This document shows positions 24,962-34,376 of a DNA stretch of 64,000 nt, one piece after another. The position numbers and the translations under genes are program-made. The notes under the pieces are model-generated. The model saw only the letters and a list, made by a program, of their open reading frames with translations, was not told the DNA's origin and did not search any database. The stretch comes from Pyxidicoccus parkwaysis (GTDB lineage: Bacteria; Myxococcota; Myxococcia; Myxococcales; Myxococcaceae): contig NZ_CP071090.1 of assembly GCF_017301735.1 (NCBI RefSeq), positions 5,570,001 through 5,634,000 of the forward strand, read 5' to 3'. Numbering within the stretch: the first letter of the stretch is position 1; the number at the start of each line of letters is the position of its first letter.

Positions 24962-27241
24962 TCAGGGGCAGTTCAGCTCCTTCTTCTTCTCCGCCACCTT
25001 CTCCTCCATCCCGTCGCCCTTGACGGCGTAGTCGAGGACCGCCGGCAGGTCCTGGCAGCCGCCCGCCTCCCGGAAGGCATCCGCGGCGAGGCTGGAGCAG
25101 AAGGCCGCCGCCTTGTTCAGGTCCGGATTGCCCGCGTAGAAGCTGAAGCCCAGCTTCCAGATGCGGCACGCGCGGCGCCGGTCCTGACGGTCCGCCCACT
25201 CCTTGCCTCGCTGGTAGGACTTCTCCGCCATGTCCTGGAGGATGTTGCGCCGGTAGAAGGACGGCTTGGACTCGGCCAGGTCCAGCATCAGCTCCTTGTC
25301 CACCTGCAGCGCCTCGCGGAAGGGCTCGGCGGCCTTCTCCGGGTCATCGCCGGCGAGGAACGTCTCGCCGTTCTTGAAGAGCTGGTCCACCGTGGACATG
25401 ACGCGAATCAGCTCGTCCACCTGGGCGTGGAACTGCGCGGCATCGACGTTGGAGCGCAGCTTCTGCAGGGTGGCCAGCGCCTCGCTGCCGCGGCCGGCCC
25501 AGTAGTCCATCATGGCCGCCTGCATCAGCTTGTTGGTGAAGCGCTTCTTCACCGCCGCATCCACGATGGAGCGCGGGTCCGTGGTGGCCTCGTCCGGGCC
25601 GATGATTTCCGTCACCGGGCAGGCCCACGGCGCGGCGCTGGGGTCCAGCTTGTAGCGCGCCACGAGGAAGCGCACGAAGAGCGCGTCCTTCGGCCGCCAC
25701 TCGTTGCGGCGCAGCCGGCCCTCCAGCTTCAGCGTGTAGCCCAGCGGCGGCTGCAGCTCCTCCTTGGACTGACCCTGGCACCAGACGGCCATGTACTGGT
25801 CGCAGCGCGGCACCGCGGCGCCCCACTGCGCGTTGCTCAGATAGCGCTTGCAGTCGTCCAGCGCCCGCTTCGTCACCTGCTCGGCCGCCTCGCGCGCCTT
25901 CGTCTTGCCGCGGCGGAAGTACTCGCTCTCCTTCGGAATCTTGCTGAAGGCCTCGAGCGCCTCCTCTGGCTTGAGGCGCTGCAGCGCCTTCTCGCCCGCG
26001 GAGAAGCGCTCGAAGGCCTCCTTCTCCAGGCGGATGCGCCGGATGAGGTTGTTGGCCTCGGGATGGATGGGGTCCAGGTCCAGCGCCTTGGTGCACGCCT
26101 CATCCGCGCGGGCCCAGTTGGGCGAGCCCAGCTCGTTGGACGCGTAGGAGCGGCACTCGCTGAGCAGCTCCTGGACCTGCTCCGCCGGGTCCGCCACGGC
26201 GCCCGCCGGGTTCTCCCCCGGGTCCACCTGCGCCGGTCCCGGCATGGCCACCTTCACCAGCGCCGCCACCACCAGCAGGCCCACCACGCCGGCGGCCACC
26301 ATCATCAGCTTCTTGCGGCCCGGGGGCGCGCCCTCCGCCGCCGCCTCCGCCGGCTCCGCGGCCGCCCCGCCGCGACGCGTGGGGATGGGACCACCGCCCC
26401 GCCGCGTCGGCGCGGCCAGGGCCACCTCCTCGGCCTCGAAGGTCAGCTCCACCACGCCGAACTGGAGCTGGTCTCCCGGCTGCAACTCCACGGGCTCCTG
26501 GCCCAGCGGCTCTCCGTTGAGCAGCGTGCCGTTGGCGCTCCCGAGGTCACGCACCGTCACGCCGGACGCCGTCGCCTCCAGCTCCGCGTGACGCCGGCTG
26601 ACCGAGTCATCCTCCAACATCACCGGCGCTGGAGGCTGCCGCCCCACCAGCACCTTGCCCTTGAGGGGATACGTCCGCCCCGCCCACGGCCCCACCAGGC
26701 CCTTCAACATGGGACCCGAGCCACCGCCACCGCCGCCACCCGCCGCCGCGCCGTCATCCGGAGGAGCACCACCGGCCGGCTTCGCGGGCCTCGGGGGCCG
26801 CTTCGGCGGAGGTGAGCCGGGCGTGGGCCGCGCCTTCAGGCTCGGCAGGGCCCGGGTGGCGCGCGCGCCGCTGCCCTCGGCGCCCATCGGCATCTCCTCG
26901 ACGGGAGGCGGTGCGGACTTCGCCGCGCGGCGCGGGCCGGAGCGTGACGGCGCCGCCGCGGCCTTGAGGCGCAGCGTGTAGTCGCCGAGCACCACCTCGG
27001 ACGTGGGCGTGAGCGGCGTGGGGTCCGCGATGCGCTCTCCGTCCACGAAGGTGCCGTTGGCGCTGCCCGTGTCCTCGATGAAGACGGTGCCGCCGTCCTC
27101 GAAGACCTTCGCGTGCGTGCGCGACACACCGCCCTCGGTGAGGACGATGTCGTTGGTCGCCAGACGGCCCAGCTTCAGCTCGCCCGTGACTTCGTATTCA
27201 TTCTCGGAGCCGTCGGGGAGACGGACGACCAGGGTGGGCAT
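24962..27241 (-). CDS. Double-FHA, single-pass membrane protein with TPR-like C-terminus
   Basis: A 759-residue protein. FHA1 is residues 1-95 (LKLGRLATNDIVLTEGGVSRTHAKV, GSANGTFVDGERI); FHA2 about 180-275 (VLVGRQPPAPVMLEDDSVSRRHAEL, LGSANGTLLNGEPL). A Pro/Gly-rich spacer separates them. One membrane helix (KKLMMVAAGVVGLLVVAALVKVAM, about 308-330) leads to a large helical TPR-like region, presumably periplasmic. FHA domains bind phosphothreonine, so kinase signalling to the adjacent Tad-like machine is inferred. Its ATG lies 6 bp after the FHA-CpaF stop, indicating translational coupling. In M. xanthus an FHA gene also ends the first kil locus (from memory). Confidence 0.87.
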   Translation of the reverse strand: MPTLVVRLPDGSENEYEVTGELKLGRLATNDIVLTEGGVSRTHAKVFEDGGTVFIEDTGSANGTFVDGERIADPTPLTPTSEVVLGDYTLRLKAAAAPSRSGPRRAAKSAPPPVEEMPMGAEGSGARATRALPSLKARPTPGSPPPKRPPRPAKPAGGAPPDDGAAAGGGGGGGSGPMLKGLVGPWAGRTYPLKGKVLVGRQPPAPVMLEDDSVSRRHAELEATASGVTVRDLGSANGTLLNGEPLGQEPVELQPGDQLQFGVVELTFEAEEVALAAPTRRGGGPIPTRRGGAAAEPAEAAAEGAPPGRKKLMMVAAGVVGLLVVAALVKVAMPGPAQVDPGENPAGAVADPAEQVQELLSECRSYASNELGSPNWARADEACTKALDLDPIHPEANNLIRRIRLEKEAFERFSAGEKALQRLKPEEALEAFSKIPKESEYFRRGKTKAREAAEQVTKRALDDCKRYLSNAQWGAAVPRCDQYMAVWCQGQSKEELQPPLGYTLKLEGRLRRNEWRPKDALFVRFLVARYKLDPSAAPWACPVTEIIGPDEATTDPRSIVDAAVKKRFTNKLMQAAMMDYWAGRGSEALATLQKLRSNVDAAQFHAQVDELIRVMSTVDQLFKNGETFLAGDDPEKAAEPFREALQVDKELMLDLAESKPSFYRRNILQDMAEKSYQRGKEWADRQDRRRACRIWKLGFSFYAGNPDLNKAAAFCSSLAADAFREAGGCQDLPAVLDYAVKGDGMEEKVAEKKKELNCP

Positions 27242-27247
27242 GACGCG

Positions 27248-29023
27248 TCAATCCTCCCGGAAGATGCTCATGTTGACGGGGATGCCCTTGCGCTGCAGCT
27301 CGTCGTAGAACTTCGGTACGAAACCCGACGCGACGAAGCGGCCCCGGACCTTGTGGTCCTCCGTGAAGCCATCCTGCTTGTAATAGAAGATGTCCTGGAG
27401 GGTGACGATGTCCACCTCCATGCCCGACACCTCGGTGACGTAGCAGATCTTCCGCGTGCCGTCGGAGAAGCGCGTCTGCTGCACGATCATGTGCACCGCG
27501 CTCGCAATCTGCTCGCGGATGGCCTTCACCGGCAGCTCCATGCCGGACATGAGCACCATCGTCTCCAGGCGGGCGATGGCGTCGCGCGGCGTGTTGGCGT
27601 GCAGTGTGGTGAGCGAGCCGTCGTGGCCCGTGTTCATCGCCTGGAGCATGTCCAGCGTCTCGCCGGAGCGGCACTCGCCCACCACGATGCGGTCCGGCCG
27701 CATGCGCAGGCAGTTCTTCACCAAATCACGGATGGTGATGGCGCCCTTGCCTTCGAGGTTGGGCGGGCGGCTCTCCAGCTGGACCCAGTGGTCCTGCGGG
27801 AGCTGGAGCTCCGCCGCGTCCTCCACGGTGATGATGCGCTCACCCTCCGGAATGAAGGAGCTGATGATGTTCAGCGTCGTCGTCTTCCCGGAGCCCGTGC
27901 CGCCGGAGATGACGATGTTGCGCCGCGCCTTCACGCACATCTCCAGGAACTCGGCCATCTGCGCGGTGAGCGTCTTGTACTTCACCAGGTCCTGAATCTT
28001 CAGCGAGTCCTTCTTGAACTTGCGGATGGTGATGCAGGGGCCCTTGAGCGCCAGCGGCGGAATGATGGCGTTGACGCGGCTGCCGTCCTTGAGGCGCGCG
28101 TCCACCAGCGGGCTGGACTCGTCGATGCGCCGGCCGATGGGCGCCACGATTCGCTCGATGACGCCGAGCACCGCCTGGTTGGAGGAGAACGTCTTCTCCG
28201 CCAGCGTCAGCTTGCCCTTGCGCTCGATGTAGATCTGGTTGGCGTGGTTCACCATGATCTCGCTGATCTCATCCGACGCGAGGAACGCCTCGAGGGGCCC
28301 CAGGCCCAGCGCCTCGTTGATGACGTCGGTGAGCAGCTCCTCCCGGTCCACGTCCTCCGGGAGCTCTCCGTCCGCCTCCATCTGGTCGATGATGTCGCGG
28401 ATGGCCTTCTCGGTGCGGCGCCACAGCTCGTCATCGCCGAGCCGGTCCATGTCCATGCGGCGCAAATCGAGGTACTCGATGAGCCGGTCGTGGATCTCCT
28501 TCTGGAGCCGGGTGTAGCGCTCGATGCGCGGGTCGACCTTCTTCTTGTTCTTCGCCATGGCGGAGGCCATGGACGCCGGCATGCGGCCGGCCGCGGGGGC
28601 GGGAGCGGGAGCCTCCTCCTCGTACGGCTCCTCCTCTTCGTACTGCTGCTCCTCCTCGTACGGCTCTTCGCCGCCGTCGTCGTAGCCCTCGTCCTCCGGG
28701 GCTCCGGCGCGCGTCATTGCCGGCCCCTCGTCCTCCAGGGCTTCGACGTTGAGGATGTAGTCGCCGATGGCGACCTGGTCGGTGGGCTTGAGGACCTGAG
28801 GCGCGGCAATCTTCTTGCCGTTCACGAAGGTGCCGTTCGTGGACTTCATGTCCACGATGATGAACTTCCCTTCCTTGGCGACGATCCGCGAGTGGTACTT
28901 GGAGACGTTTCCCTTCGCGAGGATGATGTCGTTGCCCGGCAGGCGGCCGATCGTGACTTCGCTCTTGTGGTACTCGCGCTGCTCGGTCCCGCCGCCCTTT
29001 TCCGCGAGGGTGATGAGAAACAT
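27248..29023 (-). CDS. cpaF: FHA-CpaF type secretion/Tad ATPase (KilF-like)
   Basis: A 591-residue traffic ATPase. An N-terminal FHA domain (residues 1-95: VTIGRLPGNDIILAKGNVSKYHSRIV, STNGTFVNGKKI) is followed by a very acidic Glu/Tyr linker (95-150) and the CpaF/TadA domain: Walker A GGTGSGKTT, Asp box TVEDAAELQL, Walker B RIVVGECRSGE and His box GSLTTLHANTPRDA. It powers pilus assembly or retraction at the inner membrane. An FHA fused to CpaF suggests control by Thr phosphorylation. No good Shine-Dalgarno precedes the ATG at 29023, chosen because the FHA strand begins there. Gene order matches the M. xanthus Kil (contact-dependent killing) locus. Confidence 0.95.
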   Translation of the reverse strand: MFLITLAEKGGGTEQREYHKSEVTIGRLPGNDIILAKGNVSKYHSRIVAKEGKFIIVDMKSTNGTFVNGKKIAAPQVLKPTDQVAIGDYILNVEALEDEGPAMTRAGAPEDEGYDDGGEEPYEEEQQYEEEEPYEEEAPAPAPAAGRMPASMASAMAKNKKKVDPRIERYTRLQKEIHDRLIEYLDLRRMDMDRLGDDELWRRTEKAIRDIIDQMEADGELPEDVDREELLTDVINEALGLGPLEAFLASDEISEIMVNHANQIYIERKGKLTLAEKTFSSNQAVLGVIERIVAPIGRRIDESSPLVDARLKDGSRVNAIIPPLALKGPCITIRKFKKDSLKIQDLVKYKTLTAQMAEFLEMCVKARRNIVISGGTGSGKTTTLNIISSFIPEGERIITVEDAAELQLPQDHWVQLESRPPNLEGKGAITIRDLVKNCLRMRPDRIVVGECRSGETLDMLQAMNTGHDGSLTTLHANTPRDAIARLETMVLMSGMELPVKAIREQIASAVHMIVQQTRFSDGTRKICYVTEVSGMEVDIVTLQDIFYYKQDGFTEDHKVRGRFVASGFVPKFYDELQRKGIPVNMSIFRED

Positions 29024-29098
29024 GGTGGGGGCGGATGCTAGCAAGCGGCCCTTCGTCCTCAAAGCGCCAGCAGACGCCGCATGCCTGCCCGTAAGGCG

Positions 29099-29142
29099 AC
29101 GGGCCGGCACCCTCCCCGGAAGAAAGGGAGAGCCCGGCCCGT
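29099..29142 (-). promoter_or_regulatory. Intra-operon stem-loop between secretin and CpaF genes
   Basis: ACGGGCCG (29099-29106) pairs with CGGCCCGT (29135-29142); an inner CTCCC/GGGAG pairing (29112-29116 with 29126-29130) extends the structure. It occupies the 145-bp gap between co-oriented cpaC and cpaF, lacks a T-run, and could be a processing or attenuation element setting their expression ratio. Confidence 0.45.
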
Positions 29143-29168
29143 GACACGCCCGGAAGGCGGCGGTGGCT

Positions 29169-30617
29169 TCAGTCGAAGATGTTGAAGTTCACCTCGGACC
29201 GGGCCTGCTTGTAGCGGCTCTTCACGTCCTCGATGATGGTGCGGACCTTGTCCGAGTCCGGGTTGACGATGCGCGGGGTGACGAAGATGACCAGCTCGCG
29301 CTTGGTCGAGTCGAAGCCGCGGCTCTTGAAGAGCTCGCCCACAATCGGGATGTGACCCAGGCCCGGAATCTTGGACACGGACTTCTGCTCGTCGTGGCTG
29401 AACACGCCGGACAGGACGATGGTCTCTCCGTGGCGCACGGTGACGTTGGTCTTCACCTTGCGGGTGCGGAAGCCGGGGATGGCGGACGAGCCACCGAAGG
29501 ACACCGACACCGAGGTGTCGATTTCCGAGGCCTCCGCCTCGATTTCCGTCTGGATGTTGCCATTGCGGTCCGCGGTGGGGCGCAGGTTCAGGATGACGCC
29601 GTACTTCTTGTACTCCACCGAGAACTGGTTGTTGGTGATGAGCGGAATCGGCACCTCGCCGCCGGCCAGGAACTCGGCTTTCTCACCGCTGGCGCACACC
29701 AGCTTGGGCTGCGCGAGCAGGCGGCCGTAGCCGTCGTTGCCCTGGAAGCCGATGGAGAAGTCCGCGCCCGCGTTGAGGCCCAGGTTCGCCGAGCCCTCGC
29801 CGAAGGTGCCGGGGAAGAGCTGCTGGGAAATGGTCGCCGTGGCGCCCACGGTGCCGGTGATGTCCGTGGGGTAGCGGATGCCGTAGCGGTCACGGCTGTT
29901 GCGGCGGATTTCGACGAACTGCACCTCGGAGAGAATCATCCGCTTGATGCCGACGACGAGCAGGTTCTCCACCTTCTCGCCAATGGCCTTGGTGATGAGC
30001 TCCGCCTTCTGGAGGTCCTGCTGGCTCTCCACGGAGCCCTCCAGGAAGATGGTGGCGCCCACCACGTTGGCCTGAACGTTCTTGAGGCCGGCCTTCTGGA
30101 AGGCCGCGTTGAGGTTCTGCGCCACCAGCTTCTTGGCGTTGGGGGCAATCTTCACGAACGACTTCACGTTCGGATAGAGGCTCACCACCTCGTTGATGCG
30201 GTCCGCGTCCTGCGTGGTGTAGGCCTGACCGTCCAGGTAGATGCGGTCACCCACCATGCGCACGGAGACGCCTTCGATTTCGCCCAGCAGGCGCTTGATT
30301 TCGGAGATGACCTCGTTGGGGTCCTGCTTGCGGACGGACACGAGGTAGCTGACGCGCTGGCCGGACGTCTTCCAGACGAGGAGCGTCGTCTTGCCCTCGC
30401 CGAGGCCGGTGATGAGCAGCTGCCCGGAGCCGAGCGTCTTCACCTCGGCGATGGTCGGGTCACCCAGCGCGACGCGGCTCAATCCGGGAACGGTGAGTAC
30501 CTTCTGGGAGCCGACGCCGAGGCTGACGCTGGTGCCATCCTGGGCCAGGGCGCTGCCGCTGGCCACCAGGGCGACGAGGGCGCTCAGCGCCGCGGCATGC
30601 GTGAAGCGTGTGAACAT
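29169..30617 (-). CDS. cpaC: Tad/Flp-type secretin (CpaC/RcpA, KilC-like)
   Basis: A 482-residue outer-membrane secretin. Signal peptide (ALSALVALVASGSALAQ), then pilus-formation N-terminal domain (VSLGVGSQKVLTVPGLSRVALGDPTIAEVK), BON-like and N1-type segments, and the secretin core from about residue 260: LLAQPKLVCASGEKAEFLAGGEVPIPL, GVILNLRPTAD, RKVKTNVTVRHGETIVLSGVF, IPGLGHIPIVGELFKSRGFDSTKRELVIFVTPRIV. It forms the outer-membrane pore of Tad-like pili. It is cotranscribed with the prepilin peptidase (39 bp upstream) and FHA-CpaF. Together these resemble locus 1 of the M. xanthus Kil apparatus, needed for contact-dependent prey killing. Confidence 0.95.
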   Translation of the reverse strand: MFTRFTHAAALSALVALVASGSALAQDGTSVSLGVGSQKVLTVPGLSRVALGDPTIAEVKTLGSGQLLITGLGEGKTTLLVWKTSGQRVSYLVSVRKQDPNEVISEIKRLLGEIEGVSVRMVGDRIYLDGQAYTTQDADRINEVVSLYPNVKSFVKIAPNAKKLVAQNLNAAFQKAGLKNVQANVVGATIFLEGSVESQQDLQKAELITKAIGEKVENLLVVGIKRMILSEVQFVEIRRNSRDRYGIRYPTDITGTVGATATISQQLFPGTFGEGSANLGLNAGADFSIGFQGNDGYGRLLAQPKLVCASGEKAEFLAGGEVPIPLITNNQFSVEYKKYGVILNLRPTADRNGNIQTEIEAEASEIDTSVSVSFGGSSAIPGFRTRKVKTNVTVRHGETIVLSGVFSHDEQKSVSKIPGLGHIPIVGELFKSRGFDSTKRELVIFVTPRIVNPDSDKVRTIIEDVKSRYKQARSEVNFNIFD

Positions 30618-30656
30618 CGTCCGTGTCCTCTTCCAGTGTCCGAGCCAGACCAGGTT

Positions 30657-31187
30657 TCAGCTTCCGTGCTGCCACCACAACGCCCAGAAGGTGCCGAGCG
30701 CGATGGCGACTCCATAAGGGATGTGGTGCTGGGGCCCCGGCCGCGCGTCAACGCTCGCCAGCCGCACCCGTACCGCCCACCGCCGCACCACCGCCGCCAG
30801 CGTGTCCCATACCGCGCCCTGCCAGAGCAGCGTCACCACCGCCTGGAGCGCCCCCACCAGTGAGATGAAGGCCGCGGCCGCCAGCACCGCCGGAAACCCC
30901 AGCACGGCCCCCACTCCACCCATCAACTTCACGTCACCCCACCCCATCCGCCCCCGCAGGGCCGCTGGCAGGAGCAGCACCGCCAGCCCCGCTCCCGCCA
31001 CCAGCCCGCTGAGTACGCCGTGCTCCAGGTCCCCGAGGCCCTCCGTGAAGAGGCGTACGCCGAGCGCCACCGCCATCAGCGGGTACGTGACGGCATCCAG
31101 GATTTCCCGGCGCAGCACATCCGTCACGACCGAGATCACCAGGGCCACTCCGAGAACTGTCGACAGCACGACTTGAACAGGCGTCAT
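30657..31187 (-). CDS. cpaA: A24 family prepilin peptidase (CpaA-like)
   Basis: A 176-residue membrane aspartyl protease processing type IV/Flp prepilins. The catalytic aspartates are D20 in the SVVTDVLRREI segment and the Asp of GWGDVKLMGGVGA. Four to six hydrophobic helices and no methylase domain make it CpaA/TadV-like rather than PilD-like. The start at 31187 (MTPVQV) leads directly into the first helix. It lies between the RHH-FHA and secretin genes, and would mature the pseudopilins of the Tad-like system, whose genes are not in this window (in M. xanthus they lie in a second locus). Confidence 0.9.
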   Translation of the reverse strand: MTPVQVVLSTVLGVALVISVVTDVLRREILDAVTYPLMAVALGVRLFTEGLGDLEHGVLSGLVAGAGLAVLLLPAALRGRMGWGDVKLMGGVGAVLGFPAVLAAAAFISLVGALQAVVTLLWQGAVWDTLAAVVRRWAVRVRLASVDARPGPQHHIPYGVAIALGTFWALWWQHGS

Positions 31188-31289
31188 CCAGCGCCTGTCC
31201 CATTCGCGGCAGGCGTCCGGTATCAAACCAGCGAGCCCGGAGCCCGTCAATTGTCGAACAGCCAGAAGCCCCGGAGGGAGGGGTGCGGC

Positions 31290-32153
31290 TCAGCTCACGA
31301 CGAGGCGGATCTTCTCGCTGCAGATGAAGTACTCGTCCCCGTCTTCAATCTTCCGGCGCTTGATGCGCTGCTTGTTGTACCAGGTGCCGTTGGAGGACCC
31401 GAGGTCCTCGATGATCCAGTCATTGCCCTCGTGGACGATGACGGCGTGCTCGCGGGACACCTTCCCGGAGTTGATGACGAAGTCGCAGTGCTTGCCACGG
31501 CCGATGACGAAGCGCTCCTTCACGATGCGCTCCTGGTCTCCGGCCTCGGTGACGAGGTACAGCGCGCCAGCCTCGTCCTCCTCGGCCTCCTCGGCGGGCT
31601 CTTCTTCAGCCTCCTCGGGAGCCTCGTCCTCCATGGCCGGGTCCTCGGGCTCGGGCAGCGGCTCCTCCTCCTCGACCATGTCGTCGGCGGAGGGCGGGGG
31701 CGGCTCGTTCTTGCCCTTGATGAGGCGCTCGAGCTCGGCGGCCGTCTCCAGGACGCGCTCGGCGACCTCGCGGCGGACCGGATCATTGTCCAGGCCGTTG
31801 GAGGACCCGCCGCGGTCCTCGGCGGGCACGGCGCCACGGCCGGCGGGCCGGGGCGGCTGCGGGGTGGGCTCGGGACGGGGCGCCGGGGCCAGCACCGGGG
31901 GCGCGCCACGGGCCGGAGCGGGGGCGGCGGCCACGGCCGGCCGGGCGGGAGCCGCCGCGGGGGCGGCCGCCACGGGGGCCTCGCCGCGGGCCTTCACCTC
32001 GATGAAGCCGTTGAGGCGCGCGAACATGAAGAGCGCCTGGTTGATCAGCGCATCGCGATCCGAGCCCATCTGCTGGGCCATCTCTTCGTACGTCTCCCAC
32101 AGGTGGTCGGCGATGCCGACCTTGCGGGCGGGGCGGGAGTTCTGATCGATCAT
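31290..32153 (-). CDS. Ribbon-helix-helix-like protein with C-terminal FHA domain
   Basis: A 287-residue protein of unusual architecture. Residues 11-53 (VGIADHLWETYEEMAQQMGSDRDALINQALFMFARLNGFIEV) have the spacing of a ribbon-helix-helix DNA-binding fold. A long Ala/Pro-rich then Glu-rich linker (55-195) leads to a canonical FHA domain (about 197-287): RFVIGRGKHCDFVINSGKVSREHAVIV and LGSSNGTWYNKQRIKRR. No membrane segment is present. It is the first cytosolic gene of the Tad/Kil-like set, 102 bp ahead of cpaA. A phosphothreonine-responsive regulator or assembly scaffold is inferred; the RHH call is weaker than the FHA call. Confidence 0.85.
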   Translation of the reverse strand: MIDQNSRPARKVGIADHLWETYEEMAQQMGSDRDALINQALFMFARLNGFIEVKARGEAPVAAAPAAAPARPAVAAAPAPARGAPPVLAPAPRPEPTPQPPRPAGRGAVPAEDRGGSSNGLDNDPVRREVAERVLETAAELERLIKGKNEPPPPSADDMVEEEEPLPEPEDPAMEDEAPEEAEEEPAEEAEEDEAGALYLVTEAGDQERIVKERFVIGRGKHCDFVINSGKVSREHAVIVHEGNDWIIEDLGSSNGTWYNKQRIKRRKIEDGDEYFICSEKIRLVVS

Positions 32154-32216
32154 CGGTCTTGACTCGCGTGATTCAGGATGTCCCGGACGATAGCAGAGCC
32201 CCCCCGGCGAGCCCAG

Positions 32217-34376
32217 TTACTCGAAGGGATTGAGGGCGATGTCGTTGTCTGCGTTGTCCACCACCCCGCCCAGGTTCACCTGGAGGATGCCATTCGCGGA
32301 CGGGTAGGCGATGTAGGCCAGCTCCGCCCCGGGCGCCGCGACGACGGGGCCGGGCAGCGTGTAGAAGTTCAAGCCCACGCCTGACGACTGGGTGTTCACA
32401 CCGAAGGTGAAGGTGCGAATGCCGGAGTTGAGCGTCACCACGAAGCGGTCGTCGCGGATGAGGCGGGTGCCCAGGCCGGACCCCGTCAGACGGATGACGA
32501 TGTCCGGCGAGGCCGCCGGGTAGGTCGGCACCGTCCAGGCCGGAGGGGCCGCGGATGGATCATCGTCCACGGTGACCGTGTCCGTCAGGAAGCCGGCCGG
32601 GTGGAAGAAGTAGCTCGTGGGAACCACGTACCCGCTCGTGTTTCCGACGAGATCCCTCGCCAGCAGCGTACCGGCCGCGTCGACGAGGATGAAGGGCTGC
32701 TCCCCACCAGCCCGGACGCTGAAGCGCGGCAGGTTGGTGCACACGTCGGGGATGGCGGTGGTGGTCACCAGACGCACGCGGCCGGCGGTGTTGGGAGGCT
32801 GCACGTCCGTCACGACGAGGTCCGTGGCGCACACCGAGTCGTCGCTCTCCAGCTGGAGGGTGTCGCCGATGGCCGCGCGCTGGCGCGGATCCGCGGGCTG
32901 ATCCACCTCGTAGATGGTGGGCTGCGACACGTCGCGCTCCAGCGCCGTCATCGCCGGGAAGACGCCCTGGTAGACGATACGGTAGGTGGTGGAGGGCACC
33001 GAGCCCTCCAGGAGCACGTTGCGCTCCACCACGTGCGAGGGGTCGCTGGGGTTCGCGTACTTCACCGTCTGGACCGCGCTCACCACCGAGCTGAGGTCGG
33101 TGAAGCCACGGGACTCCGCCACGTCCGTCTCCGCCGTGTTGCGGAGATTCACGGTGACGCTGGCGCCACTGGGGTCCAGGTCGAACACGCGCCGGTCGCT
33201 GGCGTTGAACAGGATGATCTTCCCGGTGGACGACGGGAGGATGCCCAGGAGCGGCACGGTGGCCGTGCCGCCGGTGGCGTCGGTGAACACCAGGCGCAGC
33301 TGGGCCCTGGGGACGATGGCCAGGCCCGTGGGGAGCCCCCCCACGGTGATGGGCAGCATGGGCGCGCCGCTGAGGTCCGTGGCGCGCGCGCCGGTGGCGG
33401 ACTCCACCGCCAGCACGCCCGAGCACTGCGCGGCGGCGCCGCACGAGGACTCGTCACGCACGCCGTAGATGAACCGGCCGGCGGTGAGGATCTCCGTCTC
33501 GTCCTGCGCGGTGTCCGGGTTGTCGGGGACGCGAGTCACCTGCGGGTGCGTCGCGAGCACGCGCACCGGCGAGCCCTCGAAGCCGGGCGACAGGTCCACG
33601 GCGACGCTCGCGAGCCCGCCCGTGGTGGACTCCGTGAGGAGCATCGTGCGCCCGGGCAGCGCGGGGGGCAGGTTGGTGGTGCTGCGCGTGGCGAGCGCAA
33701 TCTGGCCGGCCTGCGGCATCACCAGCAGCGCCGTCGCGGCCTCGCGCGGGTTGAGGCAGAACACCGGCACCGCGGGCGGCACCGTGCCCTCGCCCTCTCC
33801 AGCGGCGAGCGCGTCCGGGCCGGGCAGTTCCTGGCGCATGACCGCGCCGTCCGGGCACGCGGCCCCCGTCCCGGCGGGCTGCGTCTGCACCGCGTAGTAG
33901 AGCACGCTGGGAGCGCCCTCCCCCGCCGGCGCACGCGCGGCGAAGGCGGTGACGAGCGCGCCCGTGTGGAGGCGCTCCACCTCCACGAGGCGGGTGCGCT
34001 CCGCCGCCACCACGGAGATCTCCGAGGAGCCGGAGCTGCGCGCATACACATAGGGGCCCGAGGTGTCGGCGCCCTCGGTGTAGCCCACGTCATGGGTGAG
34101 CGCGTCCGGCCGATCCAGCACGGTGATGGCCAGCGCCTGCAGCGGGTTGGGCGCGGCGATGAAGTCACGCGGGTCGGACTTCAGGTCCAACACCTTGAGC
34201 TCGTCGTCGTCCGCGGACGTGACGAAGACCAGGTCGTTGGAGAGGGTCAGGTCGTAGGTGCCCGACAGGCCGGCGACACCGGTGGTGACGGTGGACGAGG
34301 AGCAGGCGCCGGACAGCCCGGCGCAGACGAGGAGGCCGACGAGGCCGCCGCGGGAGAAGAGTACGCTGTGCTTCAA
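32217..34376 (-). CDS. Large lipoprotein, probable beta-propeller-like, Tad/Kil-locus associated
   Basis: A 719-residue protein starting at TTG 34376, giving a lipoprotein signal MKHSVLFSRGGLVGLLVCAG with lipobox LSGAC (C25). The mature part is beta-rich with repeats such as LSNDLVFVTSADDDELKVLDLKS and YVYARSSGSSEISVVAAERTR, suggesting beta-propeller blades, followed by Ig-like segments (DIVIRLTGSGLGTRLIRDDRFVVTLNSG). No enzyme motif is seen. Its start overlaps the previous stop (TTGA), showing coupling to the next lipoprotein gene. It precedes the RHH-FHA gene by 63 bp and is probably an outer-membrane component of the Tad/Kil-like machine. Confidence 0.75.
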   Translation of the reverse strand: MKHSVLFSRGGLVGLLVCAGLSGACSSSTVTTGVAGLSGTYDLTLSNDLVFVTSADDDELKVLDLKSDPRDFIAAPNPLQALAITVLDRPDALTHDVGYTEGADTSGPYVYARSSGSSEISVVAAERTRLVEVERLHTGALVTAFAARAPAGEGAPSVLYYAVQTQPAGTGAACPDGAVMRQELPGPDALAAGEGEGTVPPAVPVFCLNPREAATALLVMPQAGQIALATRSTTNLPPALPGRTMLLTESTTGGLASVAVDLSPGFEGSPVRVLATHPQVTRVPDNPDTAQDETEILTAGRFIYGVRDESSCGAAAQCSGVLAVESATGARATDLSGAPMLPITVGGLPTGLAIVPRAQLRLVFTDATGGTATVPLLGILPSSTGKIILFNASDRRVFDLDPSGASVTVNLRNTAETDVAESRGFTDLSSVVSAVQTVKYANPSDPSHVVERNVLLEGSVPSTTYRIVYQGVFPAMTALERDVSQPTIYEVDQPADPRQRAAIGDTLQLESDDSVCATDLVVTDVQPPNTAGRVRLVTTTAIPDVCTNLPRFSVRAGGEQPFILVDAAGTLLARDLVGNTSGYVVPTSYFFHPAGFLTDTVTVDDDPSAAPPAWTVPTYPAASPDIVIRLTGSGLGTRLIRDDRFVVTLNSGIRTFTFGVNTQSSGVGLNFYTLPGPVVAAPGAELAYIAYPSANGILQVNLGGVVDNADNDIALNPFE

